Shown one piece after another: positions 11,681-23,198 of a stretch of 64,000 nucleotides of DNA. The stretch spans positions 2,316,001-2,380,000 of the forward strand of contig JAWHQI010000001.1 in the NCBI GenBank assembly GCA_033032865.1, read 5' to 3'. The DNA is from Dactylorhiza incarnata (lineage: Eukaryota > Streptophyta > Magnoliopsida > Asparagales > Orchidaceae). Both the position numbers and the translations under genes were made by a program. Under the pieces are notes generated by a model. It worked only from the letters and a program-made list of their open reading frames with translations, made no database searches and was not told the DNA's origin. Every line of letters begins with the position of its first letter. Within the stretch, counting starts at the first letter, position 1.

Positions 11681-12451
11681 GTCATGGCGGCGCGCGACGT
11701 GCGTTTCGTGCGTGTTCTCGTGCTGGCGGTTGGCGGCGGAAATGGCGGGTTCGGTTTCTCCAACTTGAGCGATCATGCGTTGATCGTTGACCCCACCTCT
11801 CTTTAGTGGAGTTTTCTCTAAACGCACCACAAGGCCTTTATGGATGTATAACACTACCTTTCTTTCGAAATCTCCACATATATATGACTTATGCAGAATA
11901 TAGACTTTCCTCGTCTGAATCAATCACCATAATCACTTTCTTGAAATGGAGAAGTAACGACTCTAATTAGATGTGAATCAGAGCCTTAATCTGCTCGGGA
12001 ATTAATCACAGAGGTCCGGACATAATTTGATGTTCTGTTACTTATGTGTCAAATACTAGTCGACGCACGTCGAATTGTTGAATAGAGAGATTTCAACGTA
12101 AGCGGGGTAGTTGTGCTCTAAGCAGACTTTTCTTTTATGAGATCTCGACGTAAGGAGGATCATTGCTTTTGACATGCGTCGATTACTTCTCAACGCATGA
12201 AGTTAACTTCTCGACCTACGTCAATTACCTCTAATGCATAGACTTAGTCCTAGTCGACGTGCGTCGAATACTTCTCGACACACATAAATTTAACTGAGTC
12301 GATTTGCTTATTAAGTGCTTTCTGAAACTTCGGCAACCAAGATTTGCTTACACCACATACCATATAGACTTATTGCTCTTATATACATAGGCAATTACCT
12401 AAATGACTTAATTAATATGTTATATCAAGCCATAAAGGGGTTTTTCCAACA

Positions 12452-12690
12452 CATGACTTCTTCGTATGTGTTAGCATCTCATTTAATTAAATAAGTGAAG
12501 TAATCATCTCCATAAGACCTCTCAATTCTAACTCTTTTGCTCTTTCTAGGTTCATGAACTTCTAACAAGTCTGCATAAGAAGAAAGTTGTACATAACTAT
12601 TAGAAGGTTGAGATAAATTATCTACTTTATACAAAAATTAGTCTTCAAAATAAACTACATCTCTAACTTTTATTTGGTGGTGTATGCCTC
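12452..12690 (-). pseudogene. Ty1/copia pol fragment upstream of RT
   Basis: The minus strand reads a copia segment that precedes RT: VVYFED, then a stop, FLYKVDNLSQP, SSYADLL, VHEPRKSKRVRIERSYGDD and YFTYLIK, ending TYEEVM at the solo-LTR junction. It resumes at 2062 on the other side of the nested insertions. At least two stops are present. It was found by direct translation because no long frame marks it. Confidence 0.75.
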
Positions 12691-13735
12691 ATCGCCGACA
12701 ACCACATTTGCCATTGGTGAGGCAAGCATCAAATCATATGGTAGACGATTACTATCTCATGTATGGTGGCAGTAACCCTACCTAGGTGATGAGAAACATC
12801 CAATTCACGATCTAATGGATATGCAGTTAACAAAATTTAGAGATGTACCTTTCAATTTCAATTAATGAGCACCAAAATGAATTTATTTTACAAATCTAAC
12901 TTAAGAAAAATTATAGAGAACTCTCTATAGTATATTTAGAGATGAATTTTTGGAGATAATTAAGACTCCCAAATTGCCTCTAGCATAAACATGAGGCATT
13001 GTGATGCCAATCACACCATTTTAATGATTTGAAGCTCTTATAGGCTTCCCTTGGGAAAATGTTTTCATGGAAAATGCAGCTAAAAGACAATATAGTTTAT
13101 CATTCTCTTAGATTTGATTTTCAAGATAGTACTAGTCTTCAATTTAATTATTTATTTGACGGGATATAATACTGACATAATCCTCTTTGACAATTTATTT
13201 TGATTTCTTCCCATGCTTGAAATGATTCTAGCTACTCCTTGTTGATTTCTTCCCATGCTTGATATTTGAATTTTGGAGAAATTTTTTAGAGCAATTTGAC
13301 CATCAATCTGATAACTGAAAACCATTGTGCATTATTATTAGTTTTGGATTTATGTAATTCATTTGACCCTCAATGTGATTTATTGAAAATTTTGAGAATT
13401 AAGATTTTTAGTCTCTATGATCTAATGATTTCAAAAAGCTTATGTATATATAATGATTTTTGGATATCAATGAAAGATAACCATGCCAGTGTACAAACCA
13501 AGTACATTTTGCATCTACTTTCATATTTGGTGAAATTTTTATGATGTGTATAGCTCTATGGGCTTCAATTTGAATTTCGAGCCTAAGCTAACAATAACAA
13601 AGCTAACCCAAGCTAATTGAGTTAATGTTTGATGAATAGTAAATTATACGCATTTTAGTATAGTTTTTAGCATAGTTTTAAGTAATATTGTACATATTTC
13701 ATGTAAATTATTGAATAAATGATTTGTTTTAACTA
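12691..13735. other. AT-rich stretch with no recognised gene
   Basis: Short frames only. It may be the decayed upstream half of the copia element (integrase and gag) since it lies on the correct side, but no motif could be recognised. Confidence 0.5.
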
Positions 13736-13850
13736 ATATATATATATATATATATTTATATGTAAAAATGAACTTTTTAAGTATGTAAATATATATAGTA
13801 AATATGTAAATATTTTGTAAATAAATTTATAAAGTATTTAAGAATATATT

Positions 13851-13882
<32 letters not shown>

Positions 13883-13990
13883 TATATATATATATAAAGT
13901 ATTTAAAAATATATGTAAATACTCATTAAATAAATAATAAGTCTATATATATATAAATATAGACTATAAATAAGTTAAAATATATAATAA
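13736..13990. repeat. AT microsatellite block
   Basis: Runs of TA and TATATTTA with few other bases, including (TA)n at 13736-13757 and 13850-13905. Confidence 0.9.
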
Positions 13991-14021
13991 ACTTTAGCTT
14001 CCCGTCGATTTTTCTTGAAAT

Positions 14022-14282
14022 TTGCTTATAGTCCCGTCGATCGACATCCCGTCCCGTCGATCGGCATCCTGTCTCGTCGATATGCTTCCCGTCAATGTTT
14101 GCTTTGGTTTTTTTGAATTAAATTTAGAGTCCCGCCGATCGACATCCCTTCCCGTCCATCGACGGGACGGGATGTCTTTCTCCTCCCCGTCGTTTCTTTT
14201 ACTTGTGTTTTGAATTAAACTTAAGAGTCCCGTCGATCGACAGGACGAGATGTCGATTTTTCCTTCCCGTCGATCGACAGCC
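14022..14282. repeat. Minisatellite around TCCCGTCGATCGAC
   Basis: The word CCCGTCGATCGACATCCCGT and variants recur at irregular spacing of about 25-75 bp. TCGATCGA and CCCGTCGATCGACGGG are palindromes. The array continues at 15051-15145 beyond the TRIM insertion, so the TRIM landed inside it. Confidence 0.8.
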
Positions 14283-15045
14283 TGTTGGGGTGCCGAAATC
14301 GCCCCCGGCGCTGCGGTGCTATTCGAAGCGGAAGGGTGTGTCCCCCGTGGATCTAACTGACTGCCCCGTGGATCCGCCCGAGGATAGCCGACTCTATAAA
14401 GGAGCGGTAGGCGCCTTGAGCAACAGGCCGGTCTTTTGGTGCAGTTGGTTGCGTCGTATCCCTACAAGTGGTATCAGAGGGATACGACGCAACCAACTGC
14501 ACCAAAAGACCGGCCTGTTGGTCAAGGCGCCTACCGCTCCTTTATAGAGACGGTTATCCTCGGGCGGATCCACGGGGCAGTCAGTTAGACCCACGGGGGA
14601 CACACCCTTCCGCTTCGAATAGCACCGCAGCGCCGGGGGCGATTCTGGCACCCCAACAATCCCCCCCCCCCCCCCCCCCCCCCCCAGAAATGACCCCGGG
14701 GTTTCGAACCCGCGACCCCCTCGGATACCACTTGTAGGGATACGACGCAACCAACTGCACCAAAAGGCCGGTCTTTTGGTGCAATTGGTTGTGTCGTATC
14801 CCTACAAGTGGTATCAGAGGGGGTCGCGGGTTCGAAACCCCGGGGTCATTTCTGGGGGGGATTGTTGGGGTGCCAGAATCGCCCACGGCACTGCGGTGCT
14901 ATTCGAAGCGGAATGGTGTGTCCCCGTGGGTCTAACTGACTGCCCCGTGGATCCGCCCGAGGATAGCCGACTCTATAAAGCAGTGGTAGGCGCCTTGACC
15001 AACAGGCCGGTCTTTTGGTGCAGTTGGTTGCGCTGTATCCCTACA
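14283..15045. mobile_element. TRIM element with three LTR copies, one inverted
   Basis: A 183-184 bp LTR (TGTTGGGG...CCCTACA) occurs at 14283-14466 (+), about 14479-14658 (-) and 14863-15045 (+), with LTR pieces 14733-14771 (-) and 14772-14806 (+). The internal segment, about 56 bp, starts with the initiator-Met tRNA primer site TGGTATCAGAG and ends in a G-rich purine tract before the next LTR. It encodes no protein. The 5-bp repeat CAGCC at 14278-14282 and 15046-15050 bounds the whole cluster. Such miniature elements depend on proteins from other retrotransposons. Confidence 0.92.
14661..14685. repeat. C25 homopolymer in the TRIM interior
   Basis: The mirrored copy of the same polypurine tract at 14854-14860 has seven G. 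Confidence 0.97.
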
Positions 15046-15050
15046 CAGCC

Positions 15051-15145
15051 CTTCCCGTCGATTAGCTGCTCGCTATTCTAAGTCCCGATCAACATCCCTT
15101 CCCGTCGATCGACGGGACGAGATGTCGATTTTTCCTTCCCGTCTA
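15051..15145. repeat. Continuation of the TCCCGTCGATCGAC minisatellite
   Basis: The same palindromic words resume directly after the TRIM target duplication. An AT-rich (TA)n stretch follows at 15160-15195. Confidence 0.8.
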
Positions 15146-15195
15146 TAGAATACATATAGTTATTCTATTATACTACTATAATATATATATATATA

Positions 15196-16490
15196 TTTGT
15201 TCTTATTTTTACAGAGAAGCCCGCTTGGCTCAGTGGACTTGGTCTGGCTAGCCTCCCTTGAGGTAGCGGAATCGAAACTAGCCCCTGCAAATTTTGCTGG
15301 ATTAAATCCAGCAATCCGCAACCCCCAGGCTGCCACCTGCTGTCCGCACCCCCACGGTCCTCAAGTCAAGACTCTCAGTCAAAACAGCCCGTTGCCCTTC
15401 CATCAACCCCTTTTTTTGCTAATTGTAGCCCCATTTTTTTCTATAAATAAGAGGGCTTTTCTTATTTTTAAAGGTTCAGATTTTAGAACCTAAGTTAAGT
15501 ATATTTGTGAGTGTTTTTTGTGAGTGTTCTTGTGAGTTTATTTGAGTGTTCTTGTGAGTGTATGTGAGTTAATTTTATATATTTCCAAGCCCTAGTTTGG
15601 GCTCTTTTTATCCTCCAAGTTTAGACTTTCTGAAAAGTTGTAATTTTTCTTTTTAATCAATATATTGTGTTCTTCTTGTTCTTCCTTTTTTTTATGTTTT
15701 GTGTGTGAGTGTAGGAGTGTAATTGTTATGTTTTTGTTTTTTATTTTAGTTATTATTATTATTATTATAGAGTGGGTGTGTGTATGAGGTAATTGTCTTT
15801 TATTCCTAATTTAGTTTTTATGCTTTCTTTCAATTTATCGTAGAGTGTGTGCGTGCAGGAGATAGATTTTCTGCTTTATTTATTTCTGTCATTTCAATTC
15901 CGTAGAGTGCATGTGTGTATGAGATAGATTTTCTGCTTTCTTTAATTCTGTCATTTCAATTCCGTAGAGTGCGTGTGTTTTTAATTTAATGTGTTCTTTC
16001 CTTTTTTTCCTTCCTTATAATTGTTTTCCTTTATTTTTGCTAACCGCACGTAATCGCTTAAATTATTATCGTCATCGCTATTTCAAATTCGTAAAACTAA
16101 TCACTCGTTTAATCGATAAAATAATAGCACGTTCTTAAAAAGTAAAAATAATCAACAAGATCCGTAAAAAAACGACCTTGATATTTTCTACAAAATATCA
16201 TATACTATATGCGATAAGGTATACTTGCCTTCATCGAAAGATTAGTTTGGATAATAATTACAAAAGCTTGCAAACTCTCTTTTTCTATTTACACATTTAA
16301 AGAATTCGGCGCCGTACCCGGTGCGTAACCGTTGATATTCTGAAAGAAGGAAAGACCGTTACTTTTATTTATCGAAGTAGGATAATGGTTAGTTTCTCGA
16401 AGTAGGAGTACTCGCGAGACTCCTCGAAAACCCCCGCCTAATTCATCTCATCACAGAAAGCCTTTTGCAGAACTAAATTTTAAGACATCA
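15196..16490 (+). repeat. Athila 5' LTR
   Basis: The right end ...TAAGACATCA lies six bases before the primer site. The sequence holds TTGTGAGTG and GTGTGTATGAGATAGATTTT repeats at 15500-15980. Only one LTR is present, so the left boundary is uncertain. Confidence 0.6.
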
Positions 16491-16496
16491 AGTTTT

Positions 16497-16513
16497 TGGC
16501 GCCGTTGTCGGGG
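16497..16513 (+). promoter_or_regulatory. tRNA-Asp type primer binding site
   Basis: TGGCGCCGTTGTCGGGG follows the LTR end by six bases. It differs by one base from the common Athila primer site and would prime minus-strand cDNA. Confidence 0.85.
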
Positions 16514-17031
16514 ACTTGTTGTCATTTTGAAAAAAAGAATCACTGTTAATTTTATCTTTTACTTTTTCCGCCCCTTTTTTCTCTCGTATATATATTTTCT
16601 AAAAAAAAACCCAAAACGAAAAAAAAATAGAAAAAGCTCAAAAAAATCAAAAATCGAATCATCCACATATATTTTCATCCCAAAATAAAAAAAATTCACA
16701 AAGCTCTTTCTTTCTTTTTCTCTTATTTATTTTTTTCTATCAAAAAACCGAAAAAAATAAAAATAATAATGATTATTTCTCTCTCTCTTTTATAAATATT
16801 ATCATCAAAGAGCCCAAATCTAATCAAAGATTTATAAAAGCTCTTTCTCTCTTTTCCCCTGCACAAACTATATTAAAAAAAAGCTAAAAATCAAAACATT
16901 TCTTTTTGTCTATAAAAGTCCTTTCTCTAGCTCTTTCTCTTCCTCTTGTATTTATTTTTCTCCAAAAAAAAACCCAAAAATCAACCAAAAAAAATTATTT
17001 TAAAAGAAAAACCTTTTTTCTATAAAAGTAC

Positions 17032-17969
17032 ATGACCCGGGGAAGCTCTTCGGATAATCCAGAATTTACTTTTGATCTCGAAATTGAGCGCGCTCTTCAC
17101 GAGCGCCTTCGATCTCGTGACCAACATCAACCCTTAAATCTCGAAGAGTTAGCCGGTGATATTATAGCGGATAACATGACAGATCCGTTCCAAATGCGGC
17201 CCCGCAACGGACCATGGCCTAATATGCTAGGCCAATTTTGGAAGATATTGGGTCAAGTGTCACTCCCCTCGCGATAGCTAATAATAATTTTAAAATAAAA
17301 TCCAGCATAATCCAAATGGTACAACAATCGATTCAGTTCGACAGTTTGCCAGATGAGGACCCAAATCTGCACCTTTCAAACTTTTTGGAAATTTGTGAGA
17401 CATTTAAAATTAATGGCGTCAGCGATGATGTCATTCGTTTGCGCTTATTTCATTTTTCATTGCGGACAAAGGCCAAATCGTAGTTGACTTCTCTTCCGAG
17501 AGGGTCCATAACCACGTGGGCCGAGTTGACGGAAAAATTTTTAAGTAAGTATTTTCCTCCGTCAAAAAACGCTAAATTACGCACAGATATCACATCCTTT
17601 ATTCGTTTAGATTCGGAGTCTCTTTACGAGACTTGAGAGCATTTAAAAGAATGTTTGCGTAGGTGTCCTCATCACGCGCTACCACCTGGCTACAGGTCCA
17701 AACGTTCTACAACGGCTTAAATTTCCAAACCCGACAAATGATCGATGCGGCCGTCGACGGACGTTGAATAACAAAACCCCAGATATTTGCCAAGAACTTT
17801 TCGAGGAAATGGTCATGAACGTGTATCAGTGGAACGTGTCAAGGTCGCGTCCTAATAAACCGGCTGGTATTTTTGAAGTGGATGTCACTACTCACTTAGC
17901 CTCGCAGGTAGAGCGGCTAAGTAAGCAAGTGACAGAGATGACTGCTTCCTCCTCCACTCCCGCTTGGGC

Positions 17970-18003
<34 letters not shown>

Positions 18004-18308
18004 TTAATTGAAGAATCGGTGGATTACCTCGGTAATTAAGTTCGGGCCCCCTTCAACCCCACTAATAACCCTTATAGTAATAGCTATAATCCGAGTTGGA
18101 GGAATCACCCGAACTTCTCCTGGAGTAATCCGAATAACGCGCAGCGGCCCCCAAATGCGAATCCGCAAGGATTTCCGCACAGATTTCATCAGCGATATCC
18201 GCTGTCTCCTCCAAAAAATTCTCCGCTCGAGAAAGTTTTCGCTAAGTACATCGCGTCCAACGATACAAATATCCAGAATATTACTGGATTGCTAACCAAC
18301 TTCACACC
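17032..18308 (+). pseudogene. Athila gag
   Basis: The first frame, 17032-17277, begins MTRGSSSDNPEF and covers the N-terminus. The core is in another frame from about 17250: MVQQSIQFDSL, then LHLSNFLEICETFKINGVSDD and RLRLFHFSLRTKAKS, a stop where Trp is expected, and SITTWAEL. A third frame from 17764 gives TLNNKTPD and VYQWNVSRSRP, a poly-Asn run coded by (AAT)n at 17975-18002, and then an NPYSN-NHPNFSWSN type tail to 18308. Several stops and at least two frameshifts make it non-functional. Confidence 0.85.
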
Positions 18309-19554
18309 ACACAATAATACACAATAAACAGTAGCAGAAAAAATGCAAGTTACCGGTAGTGGCGGACGAGACAGATTACACAAATCCTCTCCAAGATGCC
18401 TCTTCGAATCCTTGCCAAAGTCTGCTCCAGATCCAATCCGTGTAGGCGAAGCATTCCTCGTCAACGTCGTAGAGACGTCCGAAATCTATCCCCAAACTAA
18501 GATGTTTGTCACAAAGACCTCTATAGAAACTCTTTCAATGCTTGAGATTGGAGAGAAGTGGATGTCTTACCCCTTCTCCTTCATGCTTATTTATAAGGCC
18601 AAAACTAAGAGGGTGGAGGTGGTAGATGGCATGTGCATGAAGCTTCCCTCGGTCAAAAACACATGTCATGAAGCTTCATTTTGGCACTTTCCTAGAAGCC
18701 TCATTCGAGAGCACATGTTGATTTCATAGTCAAAGATGACTACCTTTTTTCACACTTGTCATGAAACACATGCTTGAAAAGCATGGTCAAAAGGTGGCTA
18801 CCCGTTTTCACACTTAGGAGAAAATTATCTCATCACTAGAGATGAATGGTGGAGAGGGAGGAGTTGCTCATCGGAGAAGATAATCTTAAGATGGGGGAGG
18901 TTTCCATCGGTGAAATGGAGGAGGCCATCGTGGGAGTCGCTTCGTGAGATCAAGGACGCGAGGGGCGGGTAGTGCGGGAAGGAAGTGAAGTTTGACCTAA
19001 TATTGTTTGATGCCTTAGGAGGAGATTGATGATCAATGCCTTTGAGGAGCAACAGGAGAGGCCAAGTGGAGCAACAAAAGGAGTGGCGGACGACGAATCC
19101 GTCTTCGGTGGTGGACGACTAATCGAGGAGGCGGATTGTGACGCGAGTACGGAGATGGAGAAAGGAATACTGCGAGTCCGACTTCCGTGGTGGACAACGA
19201 ATCCGGCTTCGGTGGTGTACGGCGAAATAACTAGGAAATGCGAACGGTTTCACGAAAGACATGGACAACGAAAGAATACTGCGAGTGCGGATTGCATTTC
19301 AAAAGCCCTAAATTCTTGCTAAAAAAGAGTGTGTATATCGGAATACGTAGTGTGTATATCATGTTAGAATATTTTCTTCTATATTCCTATATTAATATAC
19401 AAAGTGATATATTTTCATTTTTTTTCAACTTTAACAGAAACATCAGATCTATATATATATATATATAAATAGCAATATTAATAAAATTGCATGAAGAGGA
19501 TGAGAAATAAAATAGAGTAATTTATAGTTCAGAATCGAGCCTGGGTAAAGCGTG
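18309..19554. other. Unclassified sequence after the Athila break
   Basis: Between the end of Athila gag and the copia-type LTR no protein domain was recognised. The first 150 bp look like an LTR end on the minus strand (GGAGAGGATTTGTGTAATC), but no partner copy is present. Frames at 19026-19322 are short and unknown. An AT-rich part with (TA)n lies at 19380-19470. Confidence 0.4.
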
Positions 19555-20599
19555 TGATCACTGCCCTAAAGAAGTTGCACCACCCTCCGGCAGGGCTTTC
19601 AACCGATGCTCACTCCTCCAAGATACAACACCCGGCTAGATCCCGAAACTCCGATGTGCGCGGACACCGAAGAAGCACAGAGCACCCGAACAACCACTTG
19701 ATGAAGCAAATGTAAAGAAGAGGAATCACGTAGAAGATCGTTAAAACAGAGAGAGCAGAAGAGCATATGAGAGCGATCGTTCTTTCTGAGAAGAACGACA
19801 ATATATAAAGATAGAAAATCTCCGGAAAAGGAGGATCTTGAAAACGGCAATAATAAAAACCATAATAAGTATTGATGGTTATAATTGGAAGGATCATAAT
19901 CGGGAAGATAAACGTTGAATATTTCCAACGTAAATAATGACGAGAAACACGCGTAAAAGAGCGGTTAATAAAGCGCGTAAAACGGCAGAACGTGTGAAAG
20001 CAATTCGACGCAGCGTCGAATCCCAATCGACGCAGCTTTGAATTCCACTCAAAGCAACACGACGCGAAGCGGGTGCGTCGAAATAAATTTGACGCAGCTT
20101 CGACTGGAGACTACCCTATCGACGCAGCTTTGAATGTCAGTCGACGCAGGTTCGAGATCTGGTCGACGCAGCTCTGGCAGTCGACGCGACTTCGAGTTTC
20201 ACTCGACGCGAGTCGACTTCTATTCGATGTTACTCTGAATAAAACTCTAAAACTATTTTGTACAAAAAATACAATTCAATTCAATTATTCCCCAAATCCA
20301 GATCCGGTCCGGTCTGGTGCGTGCGCGCGCGTATGGTTCATAGTTTCTCCTTATGTTCTTTTGAACAAATAAGAATGAGTGAAAACATATATATATACCC
20401 TCTAGCTAGAAAACAAATGAGCATGGTGGGACTAATGAGTTCATCCTTTCATTTATGAAAAGTTTCCCTCCAAATTATTTGGGTTGCCTCCAATTTGATT
20501 TTGGAGCTTTTCATCTATAATGAAGAGCCAAAAACCAAACACCATACAAGGCTCCAATAAACATTTATGAAATGAATGTTTATAATTAAAATTTCTAAC
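19555..20599 (-). repeat. Copia-type LTR, second copy of the 1-846 family
   Basis: The right end TTCTAACA and the left part (GAAACTCCGATGTG, CACCGAAGAAGCACAGAG) match 1-846. The region 19995-20240 carries about eight copies of a TCGACGCAGCTTCGA-like palindromic word; the copy at 1-846 has lost most of these. It may be the 5' LTR of the same old element or a solo LTR; no primer site or target duplication was found. Confidence 0.55.
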
Positions 20600-21889
20600 A
20601 TATCAAAGACCTACAGTTTTAATGACAACATTAAATTTCATTTTTTTATCTAGGATAATATTTTATAACACCCAATAAAATTTCATTTTCTTTATCTGAG
20701 ATGTTTGGTTAAGAGTTGCAATTTGGGAAGGACTTATCAAGCTTAGGTGAATTTTTGGAGCGAAGTGAGAAGTTACAATGAAAGATAAGAAGAGATTTGT
20801 TTATAACTCTTATTAAAACAATCTGAATAATATAAACAAATGTAATGACAATAGTTATTTGCAGCCCAAAACTTTTAATTCTAAGGAAATTTTAACAAAG
20901 AAAAATTCTAATTGCCGCCCCTCGTCACTCTTGCCCTAACCCGCGACTCCACGCGACTCCTCCCCGCTGACGCCATCGCCTGGATTTCGGACGCGCCGCC
21001 GCCAGATCTCCTCCATACGACTCTTTGACGTCGGAGCTCCTCCATACACCAACATCGACATGCTCCTCACTCCTCGTCTCACTCCTCGTCTCTCTCCTCA
21101 TCGCCGTCCTCCTGCTCACCGCCTAAGCCCACAATGGCTGCAACTTACAGAGAAGCTTTAGAGCTTGAAGTTGCTAGAAACTGAAGAGTAGGCTCGCCGG
21201 AAACAAAGAGAGGAAGATGTTGCTGGAAACTCTTGTTTTTGAAGAGTTGTTGGAAATGGTGAGCGAGACGTCGGTTAGAGGAGGGTGGAAGAGAGCAGCT
21301 CGCCATTTTTTTTTAGAGGGAAGAGCTCGCCGCAGAAGAGTGAGAGGTCATTTTTTCCCTTAAAATCGTCGAGCGGTTGCTAGGAAGGACTCGCCGGAGA
21401 AGGACTCGTCGGAGAAGGACTGGCCGGAGAAGGACTCGCCGGAGAAGAAAGGGATGGCTCGTTCCCGTCAAAATAAAAAATAAATCATCATTTTTGCAGA
21501 GTTTGGGAGGGGCTGCAATAGAGTGTGAATTTTAATTTATTAGATTATTAATTTTATTTAAGGGATTGCAAATATATAGCTATTTGGGGCCTAAGAATAT
21601 AAGAACTTTTTATAGGAGCCTTTTGTAGTACTACTTATAATATAAGATTAAAAATCACTACTATCATAAGCCACAATATAAAATTAATGGAATCATTTTT
21701 ATATGCTTGTAAAAATGTTATTTTTTTAAATACGGTTTCATTTTCCTTGGTAGTTAAGATTGAGGATAAATAGACTAAAATCAATTATTTTTTAAAATTT
21801 AGAGACTGATTTTCAAATGTTAATTAAATTTGTGGACTCAAAACCACAATTCTGCTTAAAATAAATTAAGTCAACATTGATATGCATAT
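20600..21889. other. No gene recognised
   Basis: AT-rich flanks enclose a GC-richer part (20915-21480) with repeated GGACTCGCCGGAGAAG words. The small minus-strand frame at 20925-21119 is Arg-rich and unknown. TATTTGCA(G/A)CCC-like words near 20860 and 21565 are in opposite orientation, a weak hint of a terminal inverted repeat. Confidence 0.4.
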
Positions 21890-22830
21890 CATACATGGGC
21901 TCTCATCTACGTGTCCAAAGTCGGGTAGCGGTTACTCGCAAACCCCCACTCCATCACTAAGGTGATAAAGGGAGAGTGGTCCAAAACCGACATTTCCAAC
22001 CATCTGCGCAATATCGCACAGCCCCGCGCAACAGCACTGTGCGCAGTCGCGCCCCGCTCATTCCTGCGCGCTACCGCCGGCGCTACCGCACGCGCTAGCG
22101 CGCGCACTACCGCGCACGACGCGCGTGGCAGTACCGCGCGGTGCTACCGCTAGCGCGCGCGGTAGCGCCAACCGCCTTGAAGAGGTGCGGCCAAGCCGCA
22201 CCCCCCTTGGGGTGCGGCCTTACCGCACCCCGTGCGGCCGCACCCCTCTTGGGGTGCGGCCTTGGCCACACCCCGTGTGGGTGCGGTCGACCGCACCCCT
22301 CTCCCCAGCAGGGCGCGACCAAGACATCTCCCCCCTTTTTTCGCAGGGGGGCTCGCATGAGGCCTGGTTGAAGTCGCGCCGCTCGTCGGATGCGATCGTA
22401 GCCCAATTCCCCTTGGTGGGCGCAATTCCTCATCTCTCCACTTGCTCAGAATGCTCACATGTTCGTTGTGCGCTCAGAGCGCTCCCGCGCCCAGAACGCC
22501 CTCAAGTTAGCGGCGCGCTCAGAACGCTTCTCCGTTCGTTGCGCGCTCAGAACGTTTCCACGTTCTGAACGCGCTCAGAAGGTTCCCAAATTCTGAGTGC
22601 GCGCGCAGTTAACATTTCCTAATTTCTCAGATTGCAGGACTCGCTTAGCGTCTTTCTTACCTTCAACGAAGCTGCCCGAACTGCTCGAACTGCCCGAACT
22701 GCCCGAAGGGCGAGACGGTCATTTACGAAAAATAACGATCTGTGTGCTCCAAATCGACCAGCGTGATTCGTCCGTCAGGTGGCTATGGTGGTTACGACGA
22801 CAAAATTACCTGGCTACCCCTGGTCAAAGC

Positions 22831-22839
22831 TATAAAAGG
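22831..22839 (+). promoter_or_regulatory. LTR TATA box
   Basis: TATAAAAGG sits in a context (CAAAGC before, AGC(A/C)CAGAACCTTCATTT after) shared with the minus-strand TATA boxes at 3356-3364 and 10938-10946. Confidence 0.7.
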
Positions 22840-23128
22840 AGCACAGAACCTTCATTTCAGGGGACCTTGCATTCTGCGCCCGAGAGAACTCCCTTGAAGA
22901 TTTCCTTGAAATTCTCCTTCGGCGCTTGAAGATCTCCTTCGAATCTTCGATGATGTGAGGAACCTGACCACAGCCTGGCGCACCAGCGCTGCCTTTCGTC
23001 CTAGACCCCCACATGGTCCGCAGCCCATGCCACCCCAACCCCTCTCCGCGCCCCTTCGGCCACGGCGGGTTGTTGGAGACCGCAGCCTCCCTTTGACGAG
23101 AATTGATCCAGTTAAGCGCCTCTACGGG

Positions 23129-23172
23129 GACTTCCCAGGAGGTCACCCATCCCAGAATTGCTCCCATCTGAG
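23129..23172 (-). other. 5S rRNA-derived segment, truncated
   Basis: The minus strand reads the 3' half of plant 5S rRNA, including GGATGGGTGACCTCCTGGG, but lacks the AGTTAAGCGTGCT box A part that the other two units keep. Confidence 0.8.
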
Positions 23173-23198
23173 CTCAATTGGTGATGAGAAGTGAAAAA

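Larger units (their letters stand above)
2829..11853 (-). mobile_element. Tat-lineage Ty3/gypsy retrotransposon
   Basis: Two homologous LTRs (2829-4179 and 10487-11853) bound a minus-strand gag, protease, RT, RNase H, second RNase H and integrase. The 5-bp repeat CTACC at 2824-2828 and 11854-11858 marks the insertion. The Tat assignment rests on the RT block MPFGLKNAGATYQRL, on the extra archaeal-type RNase H after the normal one, and on a tandem-repeat-rich region between integrase and the 3' LTR. A deletion removed the last 68 bp of the 5' LTR together with the primer site and gag start. Frameshifts and stops interrupt the genes, so the copy is defective. Confidence 0.93.
10487..11853 (-). 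repeat. 5' LTR of the Tat element, 3' end deleted
   Basis: It matches the 3' LTR from 11853 down to about 10487, where homology stops abruptly inside gag-related sequence. The missing part corresponds to 2829-2896 of the other LTR. The hairpin cluster is longer here than in the sister LTR, and a C-run is 15 nt here against 6 nt in the sister. The TATA box (minus strand) is at 10938-10946. Confidence 0.9.
2068..12451 (-). mobile_element. Solo LTR, split by the nested Tat element
   Basis: Removing the Tat element 2829-11853 joins 2068-2828 to 11859-12451, a unit of about 1.35 kb that begins TGAAAGTG and ends CCAACA (minus strand TGTTGGAAAAACC to CTTTCA). It is flanked by the 5-bp direct repeat CATGA at 2063-2067 and 12452-12456. 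It interrupts the copia frame between TYEEVM and the SSNAHF relic, as an insertion should. Imperfect repeats around AGTCTTTTGAT-AAGGAGACTC fill 2290-2480, and clusters of TCGACG-type words fill 12060-12320. No internal coding sequence is present, so it is a solo LTR. Its family was not identified. Confidence 0.7.
15196..18308 (+). mobile_element. Truncated Athila-lineage Ty3/gypsy element
   Basis: An LTR (about 15196-16490), a primer site and a gag region follow in the plus direction. The primer site matches tRNA-Asp, as usual in Athila. Gag sequence runs to about 18308, where unrelated sequence begins; protease, pol and the 3' LTR are absent. The 5' boundary is a guess from TGTTCTTA; no target duplication was found. 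Confidence 0.8.

Noticed and set aside
14820..14850. tRNA gene suggested by GGGTTCGAAACCCC
   Set aside because: No acceptor stem, D arm or anticodon arm can be formed around it.
20860..21600. Possible MITE bounded by TATTTGCA words
   Set aside because: The inverted match is short and imperfect, and no flanking duplication was found.
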